From positions 62,001 to 126,000 of the forward strand of contig CAJFNC010000008.1 of assembly GCA_904393835.1 (NCBI GenBank): a stretch of 64,000 nucleotides of DNA, read 5' to 3'. This DNA is from an uncultured Ruminococcus sp. (lineage in GTDB: Bacteria; Bacillota; Clostridia; Oscillospirales; Acutalibacteraceae). Shown here in pieces: positions 41,868 to 50,195 of the stretch. A program made the position numbers and the translations under genes. Every line of letters starts with the position of its first letter. The stretch's first letter is position 1. Under the pieces are notes generated by a model that was not told the DNA's origin, ran no database searches, and was given only the letters and a program-made list of their open reading frames with translations.

Positions 41868-44771
41868 TCAATCGTTTTCAATAGCCGCAAGCAAGCTGCG
41901 GATACGGATTTTAACGGCACCCAGATTGGTAATTTCATCAATTTTTATCTGAGTATAGATTTTGTTTTTGCTTTCCAAAATTTCACGAACCTCATCGGTA
42001 GTGATGGCGTCAACGCCGCAGCCGAAAGATACCAGCTGTATAAGCTCCATATCCTTGCGTGTTGTCACATACTTAGCCGCCGCGTATAAACGAGAGTGAT
42101 ATGTCCACTGGTTAAGCACGTGTGTGTTGAATTTTTCAACACGAGGAGAAACTACGTCCTCGCTGACAATTGCGACGTCAAAGCTTGAAATAAGCTTGTC
42201 AATTCCGTGGTTTATTTCAGGGTCAACGTGGTATGGTCTGCCCGCCAACACAAAAATCTTTTTGCCCTCTTTTTCCGCCTTTTCAATAATTTCGTTACCC
42301 TTGGCGATGATTTTTTCACGGAAATTCTTTTCTTCCTCATACGCCTTTGAAGCCGCCGCTCTGACCTCGTTAAGAGTCAGGTCGGGGAAGTGCTGAGACA
42401 GGCACTCATACGCCTTCTGCGGAAAATCCTTTGGACGGTGAATACCGAAATATTCATTGATATAGTGCACCTTGTTGATGTCCTTCATATTGTTTTTGAT
42501 AACCTCGGGATAGTAAGCAACTACAGGGCAATTGTAGTGGTTGTCTCCCAAATGATCGTCAAAGTTGTATGAAAGGCACGGGTAAAAAATTGTCTGAGCG
42601 CCCATATCAATAAGCGTCTGCACATGACCGTGCATAAGCTTTGCGGGGAAGCAAACTGTATCGCTGGGGATTGTCTGCTGACCTCTTTGGTAGAGCTTTC
42701 TTGAAGAATAGGGCGACTTGAACACCTCGAATTTGAGTTCCGTAAAAAATCTGTACCAGAACGGATACAACTCAAACATATTAAGTCCCATCGGTATTCC
42801 CAGCTTGCCTCTGAGTCCTTCCACGGGCTTGTAGGAGTCAAGCAGGTTTATTTTATACTCGTAGATGTTCATACCCGTTGCCGGAGCGCGTTTTGTAATC
42901 GGCCTTTCGCATCTGTTGCCTGCTATAAACTTTCTCCCGCCGCCGAAGCTGTTGATTGTAAGGCGGCAGTTGTTGTTGCACAGGCCGCAGTTTGCCACCT
43001 TTATTTCGTGAACAAAGTTCTTTAAATCTTCCTTTGTCGCAAGCTTGCTTTTACCCTGCGCCTTTGACTTTTTCTTTGAGTAAAGAGCGGCGCCGTAAGC
43101 ACCCATAAGCCCTGCAATGTTCGGACGTACAACCTCTACGCCCATTTCCTGCTCAAACGCTCTCAAAACAGCGTCGTTTAAAAAAGTACCGCCCTGAACA
43201 ACGACTTTTTTGCCGAGCTCGTCGGGGCTTGACGCTCTGATTACCTTGTAAAGAGCGTTTTTAACTACGCTCAGCGACAAACCTGCCGAAATATCCTCGA
43301 TTGTGGCACCGTCTTTCTGAGCCTGTTTAACGCTTGAATTCATAAATACCGTACAGCGCGAGCCCAAATCTACGGGACGCTTTGCAAAAAGTCCCAGCTT
43401 CGCAAAATCGGCAATATTATAACCGAGCGCATTCGCAAAGGTTTGCAAAAAGCTTCCGCAGCCGGAGGAACACGCCTCGTTGAGAAAGATGTTGTCGATT
43501 GCGCCGTTGTGTATTTTAAAGCATTTGATGTCCTGTCCGCCGATGTCGATAATAAACTCAACGTCGGGCATAAAATATTTTGCCGCGGTAAAGTGAGCCA
43601 TTGTCTCCACTATTCCGTAGTCAACGTCAAATGCGTTTTTGATAATGTCCTCTCCGTATCCGGTAACCGCAGATGAAACAATGTTAATGTCGGGATTAAT
43701 TTCATATATTTCCTCAAGAAATGCTTTGATAATCTCAACCGGGTTGCCGTTTGACGGCATATATTTTGAGTAAAGCAGTTCGCCGTCATCGTTTAATACA
43801 ACGCCCTTTACCGTTGTTGAACCGGCGTCCATTCCGACGTAAGCCTTGCCTGTATAGCCCTTGAGCTCTTTTTGCTTTACGTCAGCTTTTGCGTGGCGCG
43901 CTTTAAACTCCTCGTACTCCTGCTCATTGTTAAAAAGCGGCGGATTAAAAGCAAAGTTATCGGAGCCTTTGTAATTTTTAACCTGCTCCTCCACCTTGTC
44001 AAAGTCAATTGTCTCGGTTGCGCAAAGCGCCGCGCCGCAGGCAACAAAGTAGAGTGAGTTTTCGGGGCAAACTCCTTTTATTCCCAAGGTTCTGTCAAAA
44101 CAGTTTCTCAGCTCGCTCATAAACGTAAGAGGTCCGCCGAGATAAACTACGTTTCCTTCAATCTCTCTGCCCTGAGCCAAACCCGCAATCGTCTGGTTGA
44201 CAACGGCGTTAAAGATACTTTCGGCAATGTCGCTCTTGCGTGCGCCCTGGTTGAGCAGGGGCTGAACGTCTGTCTTTGCAAATACGCCGCACCTGGAAGC
44301 AATGGTATATGTTTTTTCATGCTGCTTTGCAAGGTCGTCAAGCTTTTCAAGCGGAACGTCGAGCAATGTTGCCATCTGGTCGATAAACGCGCCCGTACCG
44401 CCGGCACAGGTCCCGTTCATTCTTACCTCAAGTCCGTTGGTGAGGAACAAAATCTTTGCGTCCTCGCCTCCCAGCTCAATTACAACATCGGTGCCCGGCA
44501 AAAATGTATTGGCGGCAACTCTTGTCGCATACACCTCCTGCACAAATTCGATTCCGCAGGTTTCGGCAACGCCCATACCGGCTGAACCCGACATTGCAAC
44601 ATCGGCCTTTTCAACGCCCGGCACTTTGTTGCGAACGGTTTCAAGAATTTCCGCAGTTTTTTCAATAATCTGCGAAAAATGACGCTCGTAGGTGCTGTAA
44701 ATCAATTTGTTGTTGTCATCAAGCACAACGCATTTAATTGTTGTTGAGCCTATATCGAGTCCTAATTTCAA
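41868..44771 (-). CDS. Double-domain 2-hydroxyacyl-CoA dehydratase activase with DUF2229
   Basis: The 967-residue protein carries two BadF/BcrA-type ASKHA ATPase domains. The first (about 1-255) has LGLDIGSTTIKCVV, GTCAGGTGAFIDQMA and SRCGVFAKTDVQ. The second (about 312-560) has VGMDAGSTTVKGVV, IDIGGQDIKCFKI, CSSGCGSFLQTFA and SRCTVFMNSSVKQAQ. Cys residues of the bridging [4Fe-4S] cluster are kept in both. A Cys-rich patch CGLCNNNCRLTI (near 636) and a DUF2229 region follow. These proteins use ATP to push low-potential electrons. I chose TTG at 44771 with GGAGG upstream, giving MKLGLDIG. No ordinary dehydratase genes are nearby. Confidence 0.88.
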   Translation of the reverse strand: MKLGLDIGSTTIKCVVLDDNNKLIYSTYERHFSQIIEKTAEILETVRNKVPGVEKADVAMSGSAGMGVAETCGIEFVQEVYATRVAANTFLPGTDVVIELGGEDAKILFLTNGLEVRMNGTCAGGTGAFIDQMATLLDVPLEKLDDLAKQHEKTYTIASRCGVFAKTDVQPLLNQGARKSDIAESIFNAVVNQTIAGLAQGREIEGNVVYLGGPLTFMSELRNCFDRTLGIKGVCPENSLYFVACGAALCATETIDFDKVEEQVKNYKGSDNFAFNPPLFNNEQEYEEFKARHAKADVKQKELKGYTGKAYVGMDAGSTTVKGVVLNDDGELLYSKYMPSNGNPVEIIKAFLEEIYEINPDINIVSSAVTGYGEDIIKNAFDVDYGIVETMAHFTAAKYFMPDVEFIIDIGGQDIKCFKIHNGAIDNIFLNEACSSGCGSFLQTFANALGYNIADFAKLGLFAKRPVDLGSRCTVFMNSSVKQAQKDGATIEDISAGLSLSVVKNALYKVIRASSPDELGKKVVVQGGTFLNDAVLRAFEQEMGVEVVRPNIAGLMGAYGAALYSKKKSKAQGKSKLATKEDLKNFVHEIKVANCGLCNNNCRLTINSFGGGRKFIAGNRCERPITKRAPATGMNIYEYKINLLDSYKPVEGLRGKLGIPMGLNMFELYPFWYRFFTELKFEVFKSPYSSRKLYQRGQQTIPSDTVCFPAKLMHGHVQTLIDMGAQTIFYPCLSYNFDDHLGDNHYNCPVVAYYPEVIKNNMKDINKVHYINEYFGIHRPKDFPQKAYECLSQHFPDLTLNEVRAAASKAYEEEKNFREKIIAKGNEIIEKAEKEGKKIFVLAGRPYHVDPEINHGIDKLISSFDVAIVSEDVVSPRVEKFNTHVLNQWTYHSRLYAAAKYVTTRKDMELIQLVSFGCGVDAITTDEVREILESKNKIYTQIKIDEITNLGAVKIRIRSLLAAIEND

Positions 44772-44989
44772 AAACGCCGCCTCCGATTTTTTAATAAAAT
44801 TAAAATGTTTGATAAACACTGATTTTAATATTGTTACACTTTTTAATTATAATATTTTTAACGCTCTTTTTAATTCCATAAAAGAAAATAATATTCTTTG
44901 AGTAATTTTACCATTTATCAAAAATAAAATCAATATACACTTGTAAAAAAATGTTGATACGTAAAAATTAAATCAACCGCAAAGTAAAT

Positions 44990-45014
44990 AATCCCTGCCG
45001 AAACAGCAGGGATT
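44990..45014 (-). terminator. Terminator of the coiled-coil protein gene
   Basis: AATCCCTGC pairs perfectly with GCAGGGATT around seven bases. On the minus strand ATTTACTTTG follows. It lies 126 bases beyond the gene because repeat copy E is in between. The rest of the gap 44772-44989 is AT-rich and featureless. Confidence 0.65.
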
Positions 45015-45015
45015 C

Positions 45016-45143
45016 ATAATAAACAGTATAATATCCTCCACGTATAGATGCGGGAAAAATTACCAAAATTCAGCGGCGGAATACAATCACCCACTGAATT
45101 TGAAGCGCAGTGCGCTGCTTGCTTTGACAAAAGCGTTAATCAA
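45016..45143 (+). repeat. Structured intergenic repeat, copy E (full length)
   Basis: Left edge CATAATAAACAGTATAAT; hairpin 1 diverged; hairpin 2 AATTCAGCGG with loop AATACAA and CCCACTGAATT; hairpin 3 AAGCGCAGTGCGCTGCTT; hairpin 4 GCTTTGACAAAAGC. It is antisense to the coiled-coil gene, whose stop codon (45140-45142) lies within its right edge. Confidence 0.85.
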
Positions 45144-45688
45144 AAAAGTTCGCCGTCGGGTTCTTCCTCGTCTGCGTCTGTCTGATCCATACCGGCAGCG
45201 GACTGCTCGGCATTTGCGCAGTCGCAGGAGTTTTCTTCGGAATTTTTCTCAGCGGGCTTTTCGTCTTTTTCAAACGGGGACGAGTCATACTCGTTTTCAT
45301 TTGAGCAGGCAACCGTAATATCTACCAAATCGTCCGAGTTGTAATTTTTATTTTCGGTCGCACCGTAGAAAATATCGTTGCGGCTGTCAACAATTTTTCT
45401 GTAACATTCTCTTGCCTTGGCAATTTTTGCCTTTGAGCTTTCAATCAGTTCAAAGAGCTTTTTCTCTTTTTCCTGCGAAATTTCAGCGCCCTTTTGCTTA
45501 TTTTCGTAGTACTGCTTGCCCAAAGCAATGTATGCCCTGTTCATAAGCTCACTCTCGTTTTTCATAATTGTTCTCAAACGATTGAGCTTTGCGTTTACTC
45601 TGTTCTTTTCAACAACGGTGTGAGCCGCAGATGAAATTGTATCAACAGCTGTATTTACTGTTCCGAGTACTGTATTCAAAATATTCAT
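45140..45688 (-). CDS. Coiled-coil protein with acidic Cys-containing tail, unidentified
   Basis: The 182-residue protein begins with an amphipathic stretch (ILNTVLGTVNTAVDTISSAA), followed by a long charged helix or coiled coil (about 25-105, ending in EKEKKLFELIESSKAKIAKA) and an acidic, disordered tail with three Cys. There is no signal peptide or clear membrane helix; the amphipathic N-terminus could lie on a membrane. I do not recognise the family. AAGGAG precedes the ATG. Its stop codon falls in repeat copy E, so its last residues may derive from sequence changed by the repeat. Function unknown. Confidence 0.7.
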   Translation of the reverse strand: MNILNTVLGTVNTAVDTISSAAHTVVEKNRVNAKLNRLRTIMKNESELMNRAYIALGKQYYENKQKGAEISQEKEKKLFELIESSKAKIAKARECYRKIVDSRNDIFYGATENKNYNSDDLVDITVACSNENEYDSSPFEKDEKPAEKNSEENSCDCANAEQSAAGMDQTDADEEEPDGELF

Positions 45689-45804
45689 ATTACATTCTCC
45701 TTAATCAAAACACTTTGTGATAAAGACAGTTTGGTAATCATAGTTACTTCTAATATTATTATGACAGATATTTTTGATAAAATCAACTATTTTTTTAAAA
45801 TTAC

Positions 45805-45833
45805 TTGTTTAAATTCATATCAGTTGATATAAT
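45805..45833 (+). promoter_or_regulatory. Predicted promoter of the CpXC gene
   Basis: TTGTTT, 17 bases, TATAAT. Start near 45840, leaving a leader of about 16 bases with its ribosome site. Confidence 0.62.
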
Positions 45834-45855
45834 TATTGCTAAAGAGGTGTATTCA

Positions 45856-46554
45856 ATGCCAAAAAGCATTATCAACAAAGCAATAGTATGCCCGATGTGC
45901 GGAGAACTCAGCAGGGCAGAAATATATACAAGCGTAAATTCCACGCTTTCAAAGGAACTTCGCAACAGGGTTTTAAGCGGCGAGCTTTTTTCGTGGACCT
46001 GCCCGTCGTGCAATTACCACGCGCGCCTTACTTACCCTATTTTATACAACGATATGAAAAACCGCTTTATGGTGTACCTTATTCCGAAAATCGACAGGTA
46101 TCAGCTCTGCGACAAAGAGCTTGAGGCGAAGTATTCAAATTTGCGTAATATCAACAAGCGTATTGTACCCAATTTTAATACATTTAAAGAAAAAATATTT
46201 ATTTTTGAATCCGGACTCGACGATATGGCAGTTGAGCTTACCAAGCTTGCAATCGGTCAGACAGTTTCCAAAAAACTGGGCGGATCCAAAATTTCCGACG
46301 GCTATCTGTCACTTTACGACCGTGAGTCAAACACTATGGGTTTCACCTACTTTGTCGGCTCGGATAATGTGCCGTATGTTCAGACCGCAAGGCTTGAAAT
46401 TTACGGCAAGTCAAAGGATATTATTGACCGATTCGCAGTCAAGGACAAAAAGCTTAAGGGCTTTATAAAAATTGACCGTGAGTGGGCAGAAAATATTCTT
46501 TACCGCTACAAGCGAGCAAAACATATTGAAAAACTTAACAAGCTTAAAGAGTAA
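45856..46554 (+). CDS. CpXC-domain protein
   Basis: The 232-residue protein has two CxxC pairs in its first 55 residues (VCPMCGELSRAEIYTSVN and FSWTCPSCNYHARLTYPILY). This is the CpXC zinc-binding domain, widespread in Firmicutes and of unknown role. The next 170 residues are a mixed alpha/beta region without motif. ATG at 45856 has AAAGAGGTG upstream; the frame extends 17 codons into the promoter, so that start is rejected. It is single, with its own terminator. Confidence 0.85.
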   Translation: MPKSIINKAIVCPMCGELSRAEIYTSVNSTLSKELRNRVLSGELFSWTCPSCNYHARLTYPILYNDMKNRFMVYLIPKIDRYQLCDKELEAKYSNLRNINKRIVPNFNTFKEKIFIFESGLDDMAVELTKLAIGQTVSKKLGGSKISDGYLSLYDRESNTMGFTYFVGSDNVPYVQTARLEIYGKSKDIIDRFAVKDKKLKGFIKIDREWAENILYRYKRAKHIEKLNKLKE

Positions 46555-46562
46555 TAATTTTA

Positions 46563-46592
46563 ACGGCGGCTGAACTATTTCGGCCGCCTCTT
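46563..46592 (+). terminator. Terminator of the CpXC gene
   Basis: GGCGGC pairs with GCCGCC around an 11-12 base loop, followed by TCTTTAATT. Moderate. Confidence 0.65.
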
Positions 46593-46613
46593 TAATTAAA
46601 TACACGTTTTAAG

Positions 46614-46648
46614 CAAAAAGGCCGCACGGCAATACCCGTGCAGCCCCC
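46614..46648 (-). terminator. Terminator of the YoaK-type gene
   Basis: GGCTGCACGG pairs with CCGTGCGGCC (one G-T pair) around six bases, followed by TTTTT on the minus strand. Confidence 0.82.
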
Positions 46649-46682
46649 TATTTTTCATATACCTATATACTAAATTTACTTG

Positions 46683-47372
46683 TTATTTACCTGCTTTTGC
46701 GGGAATACCCAAAACTCGTCTTATCTTAAAGCCCTCAAGTCTTACGTATGCCGCAACGGAAAGAAGAATCGGAATAAAACAGAACCAAATACTGTATGTG
46801 CTGCAAAACACGCTTGTTACACACGAAAGAGCCGCTCCCGCGTGGAAACAGAGAAGCGTCATCCAGTAAAAACGTGTTTTTTCGAGCATTTTTTTGTCCT
46901 TATCCATTATATAGCTTACAAGCGATGTTGTAGCCTGACGGACATTGTTTGACGAAAAAACCGTCGCGCTTGCATAGCCGCCTGCCGTGCCGAACGCGTT
47001 CCACTGAACCGGAGTTACAAACAAAATCGGCAATACCGCGATATACGGATTTATAACATGAGGAAACATTCCCATAAATATAACCGCGCAGATCGTCATT
47101 ATCAAACTGATTGCCCTTATATCGGCTTTGAGATGGCGCGTTGCCAAAACATAAAATATATTGCCCGCCATAAAAGCTGCCAAACCCGCAACAAGGAATA
47201 ATATTCCGGAAAAATCCGCGCTGAATATCTTGCAGACAATGTGTATAAGATTAGCGGTCTGAGCGTTGCCGAAAACATCGTTGTGATTAAATATCGCGTA
47301 ACACCCCAAAAAACCGCCGATTGCGCTCACCGCGTGGTGAAGCGTCATCTCTCTTTTTTTCTTCCTATCCAT
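46683..47372 (-). CDS. YoaK/DUF1275-family membrane protein
   Basis: The 229-residue protein has six membrane helices. The start region GGFLGCYAIFNHNDVFGNAQTANLIHI is the DUF1275 signature (aromatic/GN.QT.N motif), and the middle PVQWNAFGTAGGYASATVFSS also fits. Members may transport small molecules, but none of close similarity is characterised to my knowledge. GAGGATG precedes the ATG. It is divergent from a LysR-type regulator gene with a shared 108-base control region, which is the classic arrangement of a LysR target. Substrate unknown. Confidence 0.88.
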   Translation of the reverse strand: MDRKKKREMTLHHAVSAIGGFLGCYAIFNHNDVFGNAQTANLIHIVCKIFSADFSGILFLVAGLAAFMAGNIFYVLATRHLKADIRAISLIMTICAVIFMGMFPHVINPYIAVLPILFVTPVQWNAFGTAGGYASATVFSSNNVRQATTSLVSYIMDKDKKMLEKTRFYWMTLLCFHAGAALSCVTSVFCSTYSIWFCFIPILLSVAAYVRLEGFKIRRVLGIPAKAGK

Positions 47373-47426
47373 TTTATCATCCTCAAAATTCTTAACTACT
47401 CTTATACCGTAAATTATTATAGCACA

Positions 47427-47463
47427 TTGACTTTACAGATTAAAATACATATAATATATGTAT
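47427..47463 (+). promoter_or_regulatory. lysR promoter with overlapping operator palindrome
   Basis: The promoter is TTGACT (47427-47432), 17 bases, TATAAT (47450-47455). The dyad ATACATAT-AAT-ATATGTAT (47445-47463) overlaps the -10, has the T-N11-A form of LysR sites, and would allow the regulator to limit its own synthesis and control the divergent gene. Confidence 0.68.
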
Positions 47464-47480
47464 TATTATATCAAAAAGGT

Positions 47481-48395
47481 ATGGTGAACGGTTTGGATAT
47501 TAAAGATTTAAAATATTTTTTGGCTGTCGCCCAGGAGGGAACAGTTACAAAAGCGTCAAAAAAGCTCTGTATTTCTCAGCCTCCGCTGAGCCGTCAACTC
47601 AAAGATTTGGAGGAGGAGCTCGGCGTTACGCTGTTCTACCGAGGCAAACGCCACATTGAGCTGAGCGAAGAGGGGGTTTACCTCAAACAACAGGCGGAAG
47701 AAATTTTGTCGCTTGTTGATATAACCGAGCAGCAGCTCAAGATGAGCAACTGCGGCACAATGGGTACAATTTCAATCGGCGCAACCGAGGGATGCGGCGC
47801 CGGCGTGCTCTCGGACATTATCGTGAAATTTCACGAACTTTACCCCGACGTAAACTACAACGTGTGGTGCTCAAGCAGCCAGGAAATCGGCGAAAGGCTG
47901 TCAAAGGGACTGTTTGACATAGGTATAATACGCGAGCCGTTTAACTCGGCAAAATTTGACAGCCTGTTTCTGCGTAAAGAGGCATGGCTGATAATTATGA
48001 GCAAAAACCATCCTCTTGCCCAAAAAGAGGGCGATGAAATTGAGCTTTCCGACTTGGCAGATACAAACCTTATTGTACCCTCACGCACCCCGATGGTGGA
48101 CGCCATAAACAGCTGGTTTAACGAACAGGGCACAAAACGTAAAATCATCTGCCGCTATAATACTCTTGCCAGTGTGCTCACCCTGATTGAGCACGGTCTC
48201 GGCGTTGCAATTACAACCGAGTCGGCATACTATTTTACAAACTCCGACAAATTTGTTTACAAGACTATTTCCAATCCGAAGCACTATTCCAATCTGCTGA
48301 TAATCAAACGCCGTCACAAGGTGATGTCGGCGTCCGCCACCTGCTTTTGGAATTATGTGCAGGATAACGCCGAGCTGTTTGAGCAGCATGACTGA
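47481..48395 (+). CDS. LysR-family transcriptional regulator
   Basis: The 304-residue regulator has an N-terminal winged helix (KYFLAVAQEGTVTKASKKL then ISQPPLSRQLKDLEEELGV, about 9-45) and a C-terminal effector-binding domain (about 90-300; ISIGATEGCGAGVLSDIIVK). ATG at 47481 is used; a TTG at 47493 would give the equally common start MDIKDLKYFL and has a better-placed AAAGG, so the exact start is uncertain. Longer forms run into the promoter. It likely controls the divergent YoaK-type gene; its ligand is unknown. Confidence 0.92.
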   Translation: MVNGLDIKDLKYFLAVAQEGTVTKASKKLCISQPPLSRQLKDLEEELGVTLFYRGKRHIELSEEGVYLKQQAEEILSLVDITEQQLKMSNCGTMGTISIGATEGCGAGVLSDIIVKFHELYPDVNYNVWCSSSQEIGERLSKGLFDIGIIREPFNSAKFDSLFLRKEAWLIIMSKNHPLAQKEGDEIELSDLADTNLIVPSRTPMVDAINSWFNEQGTKRKIICRYNTLASVLTLIEHGLGVAITTESAYYFTNSDKFVYKTISNPKHYSNLLIIKRRHKVMSASATCFWNYVQDNAELFEQHD

Positions 48396-48456
48396 TAAAT
48401 GTTCAATTTAATAAATCGCACGGCATTTGCAAACTGTCTGCCGTTATCACCATAAC

Positions 48457-48487
48457 AAAAAGCACAAGGGCTTTCCTTGTGCTTTTT
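48457..48487. terminator. Bidirectional terminator between lysR and citrate synthase
   Basis: AAAAAGCACAAGG pairs perfectly with CCTTGTGCTTTTT around five bases. T runs follow on both strands. Confidence 0.92.
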
Positions 48488-48503
48488 ACTTGCTTAAAAT
48501 AAC

Positions 48504-49874
48504 TTATCTGTCCTCAAGCGGAACATATTTTTTTTGCTTTGAAATGCTCATATATGCGGGACGGATAATCTTGCCGCCGTTTACGAGCTCTTCAAGACGG
48601 TGTGCGCTCCAGCCTGCAATACGAGCAGTTGCAAACAACGGTGTGTAAATCTCACTGGGAATGTTAAGCATACTGTAAAGCAAACCGCTGTAAAAATCTA
48701 CGTTAGACGCAACACCCTTGTAGATTTTTCTCTTTTTGCCGATAACCTGCGGAGCAAGCCTTTCAACCCTTTCGTAAAGGTCAAATTCTCTGTTGTAGCC
48801 CTCTGCCTCTGCAAGACGCTGCACAGATCCTTTGAGAATCTGCTGTCTGGGGTCGGAAATTGTGTAAACCGCGTGGCCCATACCGTAGATAAGACCCTTT
48901 TTATCAAACGCTTTTTTGTCGAGGATTTTTTCAAGGTAATCCGCAATTGCTTCGTCGTCTTTCCAGTCGCTTACGTTTGCCTTTAAGTCCTCAAACATTT
49001 CGTAAACCTTTACATTTGCGCCGCCGTGCTTTGGACCTTTAAGTGACGCCAGAGCCGCCGCAATAGCGGAATACGTGTCTGTTCCGGAAGAGGTTACTAC
49101 GTGGGTGGTAAATGTTGAGTTATTACCGCCGCCGTGTTCCATATGGAGAATAAGTGCCATATCAAGCACCTTTGCCTCAAGCGGAGTGTACTTTCTGTCG
49201 GGTCTTAAAAGCGACAAAATAACCTCTGCCGTTGACATTGACGGGTCGGCGCGGTGAATGTACAAACTCTTGTCACGCAGATAGTGGTTGTATGCGTGGT
49301 AGCCGTAAACAGTCAAAAGCGGGAATACCGAGATAAGCTGAATTGACTGTCTCAAAACATTGTTAATGCTTGTGTCGTTCGGTTTTTTGTCATAACAGAA
49401 CAGAGTAAGCACACTGCGTGCGATTGAATTCATCATATCTTCACTCGGCGCTTTCAAGATTACGTCGCGAACAAAGTTTGACGGCAATGTTCTGTACTGC
49501 ACCAAAAGTTCCTTGAAATCGTGCAGTTCCTTAGCATTTGGCATTTCGCCGAAAAGCAAAAGGTAAACCACTTCTTCAAAGCCGTAACGGTTGTCTTCGT
49601 TAATTCCTTTAATAATATCCTTAATATTGTAGCCTCTGTAATAAAGTTCGCCTTCACATGGAACCATCTTTCCGTCAACATTCTTACTCTGAATAATTGT
49701 GGAAATATCCGTAAGTCCTGTAAGTACACCCCTGCCGTCGAGGTCACGTAAGCCTCGCTTTACATTATACTTTGTGTAAAGTTCCGAATCAATAATGGAG
49801 TTTGATGTTACTTTTTCTGCCAGCATGTCAATCTCGGGGGTATTGTCTGAATATTCTCTAATCTGAGACACCAT
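48504..49874 (-). CDS. gltA: Citrate synthase
   Basis: The 456-residue enzyme condenses oxaloacetate and acetyl-CoA to citrate. The catalytic His is in MEHGGGNNSTFTTHVV near 246, a second His in YGMGHAVYTISDPR near 329, and the late Asp in NVDFYSGLLYSMLNIP near 395. It has a long N-terminal part (PCEGELYYRGYNI near 75) as in the citrate/2-methylcitrate synthase group. AAGGAGTG precedes the ATG. In this fermenting anaerobe it probably starts the oxidative branch toward 2-oxoglutarate and glutamate. No aconitase or isocitrate dehydrogenase gene is adjacent. Confidence 0.95.
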   Translation of the reverse strand: MVSQIREYSDNTPEIDMLAEKVTSNSIIDSELYTKYNVKRGLRDLDGRGVLTGLTDISTIIQSKNVDGKMVPCEGELYYRGYNIKDIIKGINEDNRYGFEEVVYLLLFGEMPNAKELHDFKELLVQYRTLPSNFVRDVILKAPSEDMMNSIARSVLTLFCYDKKPNDTSINNVLRQSIQLISVFPLLTVYGYHAYNHYLRDKSLYIHRADPSMSTAEVILSLLRPDRKYTPLEAKVLDMALILHMEHGGGNNSTFTTHVVTSSGTDTYSAIAAALASLKGPKHGGANVKVYEMFEDLKANVSDWKDDEAIADYLEKILDKKAFDKKGLIYGMGHAVYTISDPRQQILKGSVQRLAEAEGYNREFDLYERVERLAPQVIGKKRKIYKGVASNVDFYSGLLYSMLNIPSEIYTPLFATARIAGWSAHRLEELVNGGKIIRPAYMSISKQKKYVPLEDR

Positions 49875-50122
49875 ATATCACTCCTTTTTTATTTACTATT
49901 TTATTATAACACATTTTTATTAAAAAGAAAAGATACAATCATCTAAATTTTGTCATATATTTTTGTTTGTGTTTAAGCACATTGCAATTTTAATGACATT
50001 ATTTATTCATTTTTATACTAACATTTCATTAATCACTGTATTTACAGCAAAAAAATGAATTAATCATTTTAAAAAAATTCATAATCCGCATTATTATCCA
50101 AATTCAGTATTTCAGCGCAAAA
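49875..50122. other. AT-rich gap before citrate synthase
   Basis: Holds a likely -10 hexamer TATAAT on the minus strand about 35 bases before the gltA ATG, but no clear -35. Nothing else is recognisable; no repeat copy. Confidence 0.4.
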
Positions 50123-50159
50123 ATAAACGGAGCAAACTTTAAAAGCCTGCTCCGTTTAT
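50123..50159 (-). terminator. Terminator of the secreted amylase gene
   Basis: ATAAACGGAGCA pairs perfectly with TGCTCCGTTTAT around 13 bases (inner pairs possible), followed by TTTTTG on the minus strand. Confidence 0.88.
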
Positions 50160-50195
50160 GATATTGTTTTTACAATTTGATATTACAATTGCCGA

